Made by a program: the position numbers and the translations under genes. This document shows, piece by piece, positions 44,059-52,360 of a stretch of 64,000 bases of DNA. Every line of letters starts with the position of its first letter. The stretch's first letter is position 1. Under the pieces are notes generated by a model. It was not told where the DNA came from, searched no databases, and saw only the letters and a list, made by a program, of their open reading frames with translations. Source of the DNA: Rothia mucilaginosa (GTDB taxonomy: Bacteria > Actinomycetota > Actinomycetes > Actinomycetales > Micrococcaceae); contig NZ_AP014938.1 in the NCBI RefSeq assembly GCF_001548235.1, positions 1,612,001 through 1,676,000 on the forward strand. Direction: 5' to 3'.

Positions 44059-45051
44059 ATGACTTCTAACCTGCCGAATATTCCCTCGACCCCGCCTTCT
44101 TCATATCTGGCGTCGCGCCTGGCGCAGGCTCAGGGCAAGCCCCTGCCCGCCGGTGAGGCAATCGCTTCCTTCGTCCGTCACGATGATGCGCTCGCCGCTT
44201 TTGATGTGCTCAGCGAGCAGGATTATCCGGTTACGGCGCTGTACCTGGTCAATGACGGTATCCGCCAGGTGGAGTACCCGGTACAGCCCGGTTATGGTCG
44301 TGCCCTGATTTCTTCGGCGATTCAGGGTGCGTCGATGGGCCTGGTGTTTTCGGTGCTGTTGACGCTGACCGGTGACTCTTTTACGTCGGTGGCACTAAAG
44401 TACGTGCCGCTGTCGGTGGTGGTGTTTGTGCTGTGGCAGATGTTCATTCTGCGCCGCGGCAGGGGTGTTCGTTACCCGATGCGTACCGAGGCGATTCCCT
44501 CGCGCACCGTGATGTACGCCCTGCCGGAGTACGCTCAGGATGCGCGCCGCGTGCTGGGTGCCCACCCTCGCTTCTCGGCGGCGGTTGCGGCTGCGCGTGC
44601 GGCGGCTGCCCCGGAAGCTTCGCAGGCTCGTGCAGCTCAGAGCACCGTCTCGATGAATGGCGCACCGGTTCCGACTGGCGCACCTAAGGCTCCCTCGTAC
44701 CGTGCGCAGGCGGGTAGCCAGCCGGCGCCGAACCAGAACCTACCCGAGCGTGATACGACCGCGCAGAACGCGGTGGCTCAGAGCGCGGCGCAGAACATGC
44801 CGGCACCGGTTGCCCCCGCTCAGCCCGCTCAGCCCGCTCAGCCTGCTGAACAGGAACCGACCAGCACTGAACAGGCAAGTACCGGCCAGGCGACCGCTCA
44901 GAAGTCAGATACGCAGAAGCGCCCGGCTCAGCGGTACGGTCTGCGCGTGGATGACCCGGAAGAATACGCGAAGCTGATTCAGCCCAAGCCGCAGCGTCCG
45001 ACTCCGCGCCCGCAGGGCCTGCACGATAAGTCCTCGCAGGACTCCGAATAA
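44059..45051 (+). CDS. General stress protein-like membrane protein with disordered tail
   Basis: 330 residues. The N-terminal ~60 residues carry the general-stress (YflT/17M) pattern IASFVRHDDALAAFDVLSEQDYPVTALYLV. Two helices follow (ISSAIQGASMGLVFSVLLTL and YVPLSVVVFVLWQMFIL), separated by a short loop. The C-terminal half is Ala/Gln/Pro low complexity with AQPAQPAQPAEQ. I start at ATG 44059 behind TAGGAGCC. Function unknown; annotation reflects domain resemblance. Confidence 0.7.
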   Translation: MTSNLPNIPSTPPSSYLASRLAQAQGKPLPAGEAIASFVRHDDALAAFDVLSEQDYPVTALYLVNDGIRQVEYPVQPGYGRALISSAIQGASMGLVFSVLLTLTGDSFTSVALKYVPLSVVVFVLWQMFILRRGRGVRYPMRTEAIPSRTVMYALPEYAQDARRVLGAHPRFSAAVAAARAAAAPEASQARAAQSTVSMNGAPVPTGAPKAPSYRAQAGSQPAPNQNLPERDTTAQNAVAQSAAQNMPAPVAPAQPAQPAQPAEQEPTSTEQASTGQATAQKSDTQKRPAQRYGLRVDDPEEYAKLIQPKPQRPTPRPQGLHDKSSQDSE

Positions 45052-45126
45052 CCGAACCCACAACGGCGGTAGCCACCCACAACAGCGGGAAACAGGCATA
45101 GAAGATACGCAGCGTAGAAGATACGC

Positions 45127-45163
45127 GAAGGCCCCTCACCGAACGAATCGGTGAGGGGCCTTC
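45127..45163. terminator. Terminator between the stress-protein gene and pepP
   Basis: GAAGGCCCCTCACCG pairs with CGGTGAGGGGCCTTC around a 7-nt loop, between convergent genes. Just upstream TAGAAGATACGC occurs twice at 16-bp spacing. Confidence 0.85.
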
Positions 45164-45216
45164 GCTATGCACATACAACCGGCACTAACCGGTGTTAGTG
45201 GCGTGAAGAGTCAGGC

Positions 45217-46746
45217 TTACTTCGCCAGCTTCGCCATCCACTCCTCGATGCCCTCAACGGTGCGCGGCAGCGCAGCGGAGAGGTTCACGTTGCCGTCCTC
45301 GGTGCAGAGCACGTCGTCCTCAAGGCGGATACCGATACCGCGGTATTCCTCGGGGATAGACATGTCCTCTTCCTTGAAGTACAGTGCCGGCTCAATGGTG
45401 AAGACCATGCCCGGCTCCAGTTCAGCCCACATGTACAGTTCAGCCTTCGCCTGCGCGCAGTCGTGCACGTCCAGGCCCAGGTGGTGGCTGGTGCCGTGCG
45501 GCATCCAGCGGCGGTGCTGACCGCCCTCAATGGTGAGGGAAACCTCGGCAGAAACCGGCAGCAAGCCCCACTCTTCCAGACGGTGAGCCAGAACCTCCAT
45601 CGCGGCGTCGTGCAGTTCGTGGAACTTACGGCCCGGCTTAGCCACAGCGAATGCGGCGTCAGCAGCCTCCAGCACAGCGTTGTAGACCTTCGCCTGAACC
45701 TCGGTGAACTTACCGTTCACGGGGAAGGTGCGGGTCACGTCTGCGGTGTACAGGGTGTCGTCCTCAACGCCTGCGTCCAGCAGCAGCAGCTTGCCGTCAT
45801 CGACGGTGCCGTTGTTGCGGATCCAGTGCAGGATGGTTGCGTTGTTACCGCACGCTGCGATGGTGTCGTAGCCCAGGTCGTTACCGTCGGTACGTGCCAC
45901 GGAGAAGAACGCAGTCTCAACGACGCGCTCACCGCGGTGGTGTGCAACAGCCTTCGGCAGGGAGCGAATGACCTCTTCGAAGCCCTTGACGGTCAGGTCA
46001 ACGGAACGCTGCAGGTTCTCAATCTCGATAGCGTCCTTAATCAGGCGAGCCTCGGAGAGAGCCACAGCCAGTTCGGAGTCCAGCTTGTCAGCCTGCTCCA
46101 GCTCCACGCCGGTGTTGTAGCGGGAAGTGTCAACCAGAGCGTCAACAGCCGGGTCAACGTTGCGGACCAGGCGGATATTCACGCCGCCCAGGCCCTGGTT
46201 GCCGGCGTTCTTGGTGATAGCAACCTCAAGCTCGGACAGGTCGCGGGTACGCAGACCGTAACGCTCGGAGAACTCCTTCAGGGTGGGGCGGGGGCCAACC
46301 CAGAACTCGCCGTAGCGTGCATCCGCGTAGAACTCTGCGGTGTCGCGGCCAGCCAGCGGACGGAAGTACAGGGTGACCTCGTGGTTGGAGCCGTTGTCGC
46401 CGGTACCCTCTTCGACGGGCTCGAAGATCAGCACAGCGTCAGGCTCGTGGTCGATGCCCAGGCCGGTCTGGTGCGCAAACGCCGAGTGGGGGCGGAAGCG
46501 GTAGTCGCAGTCGTTGGAGCGGACCTTCAGCGGGCCTGCGGGCAGGACGAGGCGCTCGCCGGGGAATGCCTTGGAGATCTTGGCGCGGCGCTCAGCGGCG
46601 TAGTCTGCTACGGGCTCGCGGGTGTAGCCGTCATCTTCGGCAGGTGCCCAGTTTGCGGCAATGAATTCGGTGAACGCAGACGCCTTAGGGGTGCTGCGGT
46701 GGTCAGTCTTCTGAGCTTCGGTGCTCTTCTCATTGTTCTCAGTCAT
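45217..46746 (-). CDS. pepP: Xaa-Pro aminopeptidase (aminopeptidase P)
   Basis: 509-residue cytoplasmic metallopeptidase (M24B) that cleaves the residue before proline. The C-terminal pita-bread domain has the metal ligands: LLDAGVEDDTLYTADVTRTFP (two Asp), HGTSHHLGLDVHD (His), EPGMVFTIEPALYF (Glu) and GIRLEDDVL (Glu). The N-terminal creatinase-like domain is present. Length and motif order are normal. Single gene. Confidence 0.93.
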   Translation of the reverse strand: MTENNEKSTEAQKTDHRSTPKASAFTEFIAANWAPAEDDGYTREPVADYAAERRAKISKAFPGERLVLPAGPLKVRSNDCDYRFRPHSAFAHQTGLGIDHEPDAVLIFEPVEEGTGDNGSNHEVTLYFRPLAGRDTAEFYADARYGEFWVGPRPTLKEFSERYGLRTRDLSELEVAITKNAGNQGLGGVNIRLVRNVDPAVDALVDTSRYNTGVELEQADKLDSELAVALSEARLIKDAIEIENLQRSVDLTVKGFEEVIRSLPKAVAHHRGERVVETAFFSVARTDGNDLGYDTIAACGNNATILHWIRNNGTVDDGKLLLLDAGVEDDTLYTADVTRTFPVNGKFTEVQAKVYNAVLEAADAAFAVAKPGRKFHELHDAAMEVLAHRLEEWGLLPVSAEVSLTIEGGQHRRWMPHGTSHHLGLDVHDCAQAKAELYMWAELEPGMVFTIEPALYFKEEDMSIPEEYRGIGIRLEDDVLCTEDGNVNLSAALPRTVEGIEEWMAKLAK

Positions 46747-46962
46747 GGGTTAATCATAGCCTCTTCATTACAGGTGGGCAGGTGTTTTAGCGCTTTTGAC
46801 CATAAGAGCGGGCGCGGTGGGGCAGAATATATCTTTGACCTGCGACCGGGTACCCGATATTGCGCCGCCGATATTGGTAGGGTTGAATCAGAAGAGTAGA
46901 TGATATGCCTTAAAACCCCGCTGAGGTGGCGACGAACTAGCAGGGGCGGGGAAGGAGAGAAG

Positions 46963-47937
46963 ATGACGCAGACAGAACACCGAAATAGTGCACCGCAAAA
47001 TACTGCGCAGCAGGTACCGCAGCCCGCTGAATCGGGCGCGCCTGAAAACCTGAACCCTGCCGGGCGCTACGATCTGCATATTCACTCCGCTATTTCTGAC
47101 GGCACGCAGAGCCTGACCGAGCTGGTGCCGCTGATTGCTCGCGCCGGGTTGGCGGGTTTCGCGCTCACTGATCACGATACGACGGCCGGGTGGGCGCAGG
47201 CGGCTCAGCTGGCGGATGAGCACGGTCTGGATTTTCTGCCGGGTGCCGAGTTCTCCTGCCGTTACCGGTACACCGACGGTGAGGGCCGTGCGCGCACGAA
47301 GACTATTCATCTGCTCGCTTATGGTTTTGACCCGGTGGGTTCGGAGTTGGCGCGCCGTGTGGAGGCGATTCGTGCCAGCCGTGAGGGCCGTGCGCAGGCT
47401 ATTGTGGGCCGTCTTGCCGCTGACTACCCGCTGACCTGGGATGACGTGTTGGCTCAGGTGGGGGAGGGGAACACGGCGGTGGGCCGCCCCCATATTGCTG
47501 ATGCGCTGGTTGCTGCCGGCGTGGTTGCTGACCGTTCTGAGGCTTTTGCGAAGCTGCTGTACACGGGCAGCCCCTACTATGTGCCGCAGCAGGCACTGGA
47601 TCCGTTGGAGGCGGTGCGTCTGGTGCGTGAGGCTGGGGGTGTGCCGGTGATTGCGCATCCGATGAGTACGATGCGTGGGCCCGCGTTGAGCCTGGAGTAC
47701 CTGGGCTTGATGGTGGACGCTGGCCTGGCGGGCGTGGAGGTGTATCACCGTGAGAACTCCCCGGAGGACCGGGCGCGTCTGCTGGAGTTCATTGAGCGTC
47801 AGCGCGCGGCGGGCCGTGAGATGCTGGTGACGGGTTCGAGTGATTATCACGGTGCGGGTAAGCCGAACCTGCTGGGTGAGAATACGACGGATGCGGCGAC
47901 GGTGGCGCGTATCCGCGAGCTACTGGCAACTCAGTAG
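46963..47937 (+). CDS. PHP-domain phosphoesterase
   Basis: 324 residues. The polymerase-and-histidinol-phosphatase fold is shown by YDLHIHSAISDGTQS, ALTDHDTTAGW, GAEFSCRY, VIAHPMS and GSSDYHG, which together supply the metal-binding His and Asp residues. The closest described relatives are 3',5'-nucleoside bisphosphate phosphatases (YciV/RNase AM type). A ~35-residue disordered N-terminus precedes the domain. ATG at 46963 follows AAGGAGAGAAG; earlier in-frame codons are non-coding. Confidence 0.88.
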   Translation: MTQTEHRNSAPQNTAQQVPQPAESGAPENLNPAGRYDLHIHSAISDGTQSLTELVPLIARAGLAGFALTDHDTTAGWAQAAQLADEHGLDFLPGAEFSCRYRYTDGEGRARTKTIHLLAYGFDPVGSELARRVEAIRASREGRAQAIVGRLAADYPLTWDDVLAQVGEGNTAVGRPHIADALVAAGVVADRSEAFAKLLYTGSPYYVPQQALDPLEAVRLVREAGGVPVIAHPMSTMRGPALSLEYLGLMVDAGLAGVEVYHRENSPEDRARLLEFIERQRAAGREMLVTGSSDYHGAGKPNLLGENTTDAATVARIRELLATQ

Positions 47938-47957
47938 TAAGACCCAGTAGTAAGACG
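47932..47957 (+). repeat. 13-bp tandem duplication over the PHP gene stop
   Basis: CAGTAGTAAGACC is followed directly by CAGTAGTAAGACG; the first copy contains the TAG stop. Confidence 0.85.
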
Positions 47958-47966
47958 AAAGAGTGC

Positions 47967-47997
47967 GGGGCGGGTTCCTAACTAAGGAACCCGCCCC
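47967..47997 (+). terminator. Terminator of the PHP gene, part of the inverted-repeat arm
   Basis: 13-bp stem GGGGCGGGTTCCT with a 5-nt loop, then ATTCTTTTGTTTT. Mirrored at 52493-52522. Confidence 0.85.
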
Positions 47998-48086
47998 ATT
48001 CTTTTGTTTTCACCTCATTGCATATTCTTTAAATCTCTACCTGAAGGTTAGGATTTTTGATACGCTGAGAACGTTCCACTCATGAG

Positions 48087-48107
48087 GGTGCACAAAGATT
48101 GTGCCCC
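48087..48107 (+). promoter_or_regulatory. Leader hairpin before the SLH-like gene
   Basis: GGTGCACAA-AGA-TTGTGCCCC, one mismatch short of perfect. The mirrored copy at the other arm is perfect. It lies ~10 nt upstream of the AAGGAG ribosome site, so it could affect mRNA stability or translation of both SLH-like genes. Confidence 0.5.
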
Positions 48108-48127
48108 CCTATTTTGAAGGAGCTATG

Positions 48128-48952
48128 ATGCTTCGACAATTATTCGCCCGTCCTACGAAGCGGGCTATCCAGGCTGGCGGCGCTGTACTCTTGGCTGGTG
48201 CCATGGTGTGCGGCAGTGTTCCGGCGTATGCCACCGGGCATTTGAAGCCTCACGAGGTGACCCCTATTGTGCAACCGGATGAACCGGCAGTGACCTGTAA
48301 CGACCGCGCAGAGTATGAGTATTATCGGCAAGATGGCGAGTTGGGGCGTCGCGTTATCTTTAGTTGGGCACAGTGTGTTGGTCTGATTTCTGAGCGTCAG
48401 AAGTACCAAATGGTCAAGAAAGATAGTGTTATTTCTCGCGGCCAGTTTGTGGAGTATCTATACCGTCTGTCAGGTTCTCCCGAGGTGAAGAATCTTCCGA
48501 CTCAGTCTCCGTATGGTGATATCAAGACTGATGATCCGCGTTTTCCTGTGGTGATGTGGGCTCGTCAGCGGGGCATTACCTGGGGTTGGAGTGATGGGAA
48601 TTTCCATTACGATACCCCTGCTAGTGAGGCTGCTACTGCCTTGATGGTGTATCGATTGGCGGGTAGTCCAAACGTAACGGTAGAAGTAGACGATCCTAAT
48701 GCCTATTTCCTATATACTCCTTGGAAGGAAAAATGGCCGAATATGCCCTATAATTCGGAGCTTCATAAGGCATACACCTGGTTATACTATGGTCTTCAGA
48801 ATCCAAATAATAAAGATTCTGTCGAGAACGTATCGTATCGACAGCATGGTATCGTATCACCTAATGATGAATTTGAGTGGTTGACTTACGCTACGTATGA
48901 GCAGGCCTTTGAAGTGATTCGTCTGGCAGATAAATCTTTCAAATTTAAATAA
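48128..48952 (+). CDS. Secreted SLH-like surface protein A
   Basis: 274 residues. A signal peptide (MLRQLFARPTKRAIQAGGAV, then LLAGAMVCGSVPAYA) ends near residue 38. The mature part holds an S-layer-homology-like stretch: SRGQFVEYLYRLSGSP, YGDIKTDDPRFPVVMWARQ and GITWGWSDGNFHYDTPAS, then ALMVYRLAGSP. SLH domains usually tether proteins to wall polymers. The C-terminal ~95 residues diverge sharply from the paralogue at 51539, although WPNMPYxSELHKAY is shared. ATG 48128 is the second of two adjacent ATGs behind AAGGAG. It ends 53 bp from the beta-helix gene, tail to tail. Confidence 0.7.
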   Translation: MLRQLFARPTKRAIQAGGAVLLAGAMVCGSVPAYATGHLKPHEVTPIVQPDEPAVTCNDRAEYEYYRQDGELGRRVIFSWAQCVGLISERQKYQMVKKDSVISRGQFVEYLYRLSGSPEVKNLPTQSPYGDIKTDDPRFPVVMWARQRGITWGWSDGNFHYDTPASEAATALMVYRLAGSPNVTVEVDDPNAYFLYTPWKEKWPNMPYNSELHKAYTWLYYGLQNPNNKDSVENVSYRQHGIVSPNDEFEWLTYATYEQAFEVIRLADKSFKFK

Positions 48953-48959
48953 GAAACGT

Positions 48960-48993
48960 ATCCCCGCTTATGTATCAATACATAAGCGGGGAT
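48960..48993. terminator. Bidirectional terminator, SLH-like A / beta-helix gene
   Basis: ATCCCCGCTTATGTAT pairs with ATACATAAGCGGGGAT across a short loop between the convergent genes. Confidence 0.85.
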
Positions 48994-49005
48994 ATGTTTA
49001 TGAAT

Positions 49006-50670
49006 TTATTCCACAACTATATATTCTTTTTTATTGGAAGTTCCCACTGGAGTCTCAGTAGATTTATAGACATACTGATTAATTTCAATCTTGTAGGGTG
49101 GGTTCAGGGAATTTTTAATAGAAAACTTCCATTTATCGTTCAGAACCTTGGGTTTAGGTTTGTTATTGTCTTCGTAGTCCATGTGGCATTCGTCGTATGC
49201 GTTTGCTCCAATAATATTCAAACGCCTAACACTACCTTCAAGATAGAAGCCCCACAGTGAAGCGAGGATTCTTTCTAGGGGTACTTCTTGGCTTGGCCCG
49301 TAGGGGTTGTCTGAGCGTACTCCTGTAAAGGTGCAGTCGCTAGCCCATGAGCTGATATACCAGTTTGCTGCCTCGTGGTTATGTGCTGGCTTTGAGACTG
49401 CGTCGTGCCAGCTGGAGGACTCACCGATACAGCCTACATAGTTATTCCGCGGCATGAGGGCGAACCATCCGTGGCCGCCATTCTCTTGAGCCGTGCATCC
49501 TTGAAAGAGGTTACGCGTTCCGGCGACATACCATCCAGCACCGGCCTTGGCAGTATATTGATCGTCGGACTGGTCCTTTTTCCGCGTTACGTAGATAGAA
49601 TTTTTTTGTATAGAGCGACGGTTGTACCAGCTGGTTGACCCAAAAAATTTGCATTGGGAGGCGTAGATTTCAATTCCGGCGTAGTTTTTCCCTGAAAGGT
49701 TGGCATCAGAGATATCTACTGTAAGGAATTTATTGTCTGCGCCACCAGGATTATTGTCATCTATCCTGCGCAACGGATGACCGACAGGTTTGCCAACCAG
49801 CAAGCCTTGACGCAAAGACTTGCGGACACGGATTTTATCAACTTTCATACCGCGGTCATGAAGCCCCAAAATCGCAACACCCATATCTACATCCCAAATT
49901 TCTAGGTTAGAGAGGGAAGGAACAGCCTCAGGGTCATTAGGCTTACCCCTAAACTCAGTATGCAGAATAACCCCTGCCACATGGGCTAGCGGTGCCCTAG
50001 TATGCGTATTATCCCTAAGTTGATCTACGTTGATATGCCCTTTTTGAGGGCTCGTGCGAATCCACATATCACGCACTCCGAAACGCATCGGACGGTTATC
50101 TGTCACCTTCATAGATGTCCGCTCCTGATAAGTTCCCGTATGGAAAACACCGAAACATTCATCTCGATTTTCACGAACTGCTTCATCAAGCTTATCTGTG
50201 GGCGTCGCAATAATTCGGGTGGACATTCCATGACCGAAAAACTCCACCTTATCGAGCAAGTGAATGAAGGGGTGCGACACCTTGTAAATACCGGCAGGTA
50301 GCTCAATTGACCCTCCACCGAGCCAATAGAGCCGCTCCGCCAGCATATTCAGCTGATCGGTGCAGTCTTCTACACCCGTGGGGTCTACGCAGTAATCCAG
50401 AACATTAACGTGAAGGCCGTTCTTCGCAAGATTATGGACTGTGCGTGCCCTCGCTTCGGTAGTGTACGTGAGGTATTGCAGACGCGTACGGAACTCGTCT
50501 AGCCGCTTCGTTGGATTCTCTACCCATTCCGGGGCAGGAGTCATAAACTCCTCGGGCTTATTTGCTTGCTCCGCATGGGCTGGGGAGAAAGCTGAGACTC
50601 CTGCAGTGGTTGCGGCAAGAGCTCCTCCTACCAAAAGGGCGCGCCGCGATGGCGCATGATATTCAGACAT
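49006..50670 (-). CDS. Tat-exported beta-helix (pectate-lyase-like) surface protein
   Basis: 554 residues. The N-terminus PSRRALLVGGALAATTAGVS is a twin-arginine signal, with cleavage near AHA. The mature protein has a GGGSIELPAGIYKVS motif of the pectate-lyase/tail-spike superfamily and repeated short beta-strand runs typical of a right-handed beta-helix. I see no complete catalytic set, so adhesion or glycan binding is as likely as an enzyme. The C-terminal ~160 residues split into a segment nearly identical in protein to the fragment at 50946 (QENGGHGWFALMPRN... to NPY) and a divergent tail. It sits inside an inverted-repeat locus and is unusually AT-rich toward its 3' end. Confidence 0.7.
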   Translation of the reverse strand: MSEYHAPSRRALLVGGALAATTAGVSAFSPAHAEQANKPEEFMTPAPEWVENPTKRLDEFRTRLQYLTYTTEARARTVHNLAKNGLHVNVLDYCVDPTGVEDCTDQLNMLAERLYWLGGGSIELPAGIYKVSHPFIHLLDKVEFFGHGMSTRIIATPTDKLDEAVRENRDECFGVFHTGTYQERTSMKVTDNRPMRFGVRDMWIRTSPQKGHINVDQLRDNTHTRAPLAHVAGVILHTEFRGKPNDPEAVPSLSNLEIWDVDMGVAILGLHDRGMKVDKIRVRKSLRQGLLVGKPVGHPLRRIDDNNPGGADNKFLTVDISDANLSGKNYAGIEIYASQCKFFGSTSWYNRRSIQKNSIYVTRKKDQSDDQYTAKAGAGWYVAGTRNLFQGCTAQENGGHGWFALMPRNNYVGCIGESSSWHDAVSKPAHNHEAANWYISSWASDCTFTGVRSDNPYGPSQEVPLERILASLWGFYLEGSVRRLNIIGANAYDECHMDYEDNNKPKPKVLNDKWKFSIKNSLNPPYKIEINQYVYKSTETPVGTSNKKEYIVVE

Positions 50671-50945
50671 CGATGTCTCCTAGAGGTGAGTGAATTATTT
50701 GCCCTTCATCACGACGAAGTGATGTTAGTGGACGGATACCTTCTGCACGTAGCACCGTGCTGCGCTGCAGAAGATGCCTCTAGTGTGTATCGCTTTTTCT
50801 TCCCTTTGCAAGAAATTTTATGATTTTTACATAAATTCGTTTCAAGTTTCATGTAAATATTTCAATTTTCTTCAATATATTGATAAAGCCTATGAAATCT
50901 ATTACTTTAAAGATTTTTAACATTGCACTGAAGCTGAAGGAGAGA
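50671..50945. promoter_or_regulatory. Promoter region of the beta-helix gene
   Basis: 275 bp, AT-rich at 50780-50945. It must contain the promoter of the minus-strand beta-helix gene. On the plus strand it leads into the cassette fragment without an obvious strong promoter. Because it lies between the two homologous 3' segments, an inversion would carry it along with the gene's 5' end. Confidence 0.45.
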
Positions 50946-51491
50946 ATGAAACTGTGTCGGTTTGCTCTGTATCTTGGCGACAGAAAGGGGCGTGCTACTC
51001 AAGAGAATGGTGGCCACGGATGGTTTGCCCTCATGCCGCGGAATAACTATGTGGGCTGTATCGGTGAGTCCTCCAGTTGGCATGACGCAGTCTCAAAGCC
51101 AGCACATAACCATGAGGCAGCAAACTGGTATATCAGCTCATGGGCTAGCGACTGCACTTTCACGGGAGTACGTTCTGATAATCCCTACGAAGATAGTGAC
51201 AATCCAGAGGATAAATTTTCGCTTGATACGGCTCTCGCAGCACGATGGGGGTTCTATATTGAAGGAGGAGCCGGACGCCTTAACATCATCGGGGCAAATG
51301 CTTTCGACACCTGTCATCAATCTAGTAAGCAACGTACTAGTGACCAGATAAAATTGCTGACAAATAACTGGATCCTACGCGTTGATAAACCGCTATATAA
51401 GTATGCCAGAATTGAAGTTAATCACTACTCATATAATCTTGGAATTAAAGAGGAAGAAACTCCTGAGAAGAAGCTCTCTATAACCGTATAA
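50946..51491 (+). pseudogene. Orphan C-terminal cassette of the beta-helix gene (silent copy)
   Basis: 181 codons from ATG 50946, with AAGGAG only a few bases upstream. There is no signal peptide and no N-terminal domain. From QENGGHGWFALM to RSDNPY, 63 codons are identical in protein to the beta-helix gene while differing at 13 third positions. After that the tail shares only patches (WGFYxEG, RLNIIGANAxDxCH). Homology stops abruptly just before QENGG. It may be a truncated relic or a stored alternative C-terminus; its opposite orientation to the full gene favours the latter. It could still be translated as a short cytoplasmic protein. Confidence 0.65.
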
Positions 51492-51506
51492 GAGCGAAAA
51501 GTAGCT

Positions 51507-51533
51507 GTGCCCCGCATTTATTCTGCGGGGCAC
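51507..51533. terminator. Bidirectional terminator, cassette / SLH-like B
   Basis: GTGCCCCGCA pairs with TGCGGGGCAC across TTTATTC. It mirrors the position of the terminator at 48960, although the sequence differs. Confidence 0.85.
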
Positions 51534-51538
51534 TATGA

Positions 51539-52360
51539 TTACTTGTCGAATGCTCCCAGAGAGTCAGCGACTCGCAAAGCTGAAAAAGCTAAATCGTATT
51601 CTGCGAAGGTGAACCAACTATTTTTCCCTGATTGTGCATTGAAATTCATTCCGAATCGAACATTATAATATTCGTTGATGTATCCTTCTTTCTCTAAAGA
51701 AATCTTTTGGGTAATCCACAAATAAGCCTTATGCAGCTCTGAACCGTAAGGCATATTGGGCCATTCTTTATCCCAGGGGTCGCTCCATGCTTCCCTGTGA
51801 TATTCAGGGACATTCACGTCCGGCTTACCAGCCAAACGGTACAGCATGAGTGCAATCGTGGAATCGCTGGCGGGGGTATCGTAATGGAAATTCCCATCAC
51901 TCCAACCCCACGTAATACCCCGCTCACGAGCCCACATCACCACAGGAAAACGCGGATCATCAGTCTTAATATCACCATACGGAGACTGCCCCGGAAGATT
52001 CTTCACCTCGGGAGAACCCGACAGACGATACAAATACTCCACAAACTGCCCGCGAGAGATAACTGGAGATTTAATAAATAGCTGGTGTTTTTGATATTCG
52101 GTAATTAGACCAGCACACTCAGCCCAGTCGAATACAAGTTCCTTTGCTAGAGCTGTATTTGCCATATAACGGAAAAGAGCCCTATCAGTGCAGGTTACTG
52201 CGGGTTCGTTTGGTTGTGCGATAGGTGTAGCCTGACGGGGCTTAACCGACCCAATGGCATACGCCGGCACGCTACCGCACACCATGGCGCCTGCCAGCAG
52301 CACGGCACCACCGGTCTGGATAGCCCGCTTCGTGGGGCGGGTGAATAATTGTCGAAGCAT
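51539..52360 (-). CDS. Secreted SLH-like surface protein B
   Basis: 273 residues, paralogue of the protein at 48128 in mirror orientation. The signal peptide and the SLH-like block are almost the same (SRGQFVEYLYRLSGSP, YGDIKTDDPRFPVVMWARE, GITWGWSDGNFHYDTPAS). The C-terminal third is different (DVNVPEYHREAWSDPWDKE, then WPNMPYGSELHKAY and a new end). This tail-to-tail arrangement with the orphan beta-helix cassette repeats the SLH-A/beta-helix arrangement. ATG 52360 is the second of two adjacent ATGs behind AAGGAG. Confidence 0.7.
   Translation of the reverse strand: MLRQLFTRPTKRAIQTGGAVLLAGAMVCGSVPAYAIGSVKPRQATPIAQPNEPAVTCTDRALFRYMANTALAKELVFDWAECAGLITEYQKHQLFIKSPVISRGQFVEYLYRLSGSPEVKNLPGQSPYGDIKTDDPRFPVVMWARERGITWGWSDGNFHYDTPASDSTIALMLYRLAGKPDVNVPEYHREAWSDPWDKEWPNMPYGSELHKAYLWITQKISLEKEGYINEYYNVRFGMNFNAQSGKNSWFTFAEYDLAFSALRVADSLGAFDK

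Larger units (their letters stand above)
47958..48675 (+). repeat. Left arm of a ~0.7-kb inverted repeat
   Basis: Begins with the terminator hairpin GGGGCGGGTTCCT/AGGAACCCGCCCC (47967-47997), then an AT-rich promoter region, a leader hairpin and the conserved 5' two thirds of the SLH-like gene. The same elements in the same order occur inverted at 51825-52532. Non-coding parts differ at only a few bases, such as TTCTTT versus TTCCTT. Confidence 0.85.

Noticed and set aside
48101..48127. Longer start for the SLH-like gene
   Set aside because: The leader hairpin falls inside it, and the mirrored gene continues upstream in a different frame, so the shared ATG ATG behind AAGGAG is the better start.
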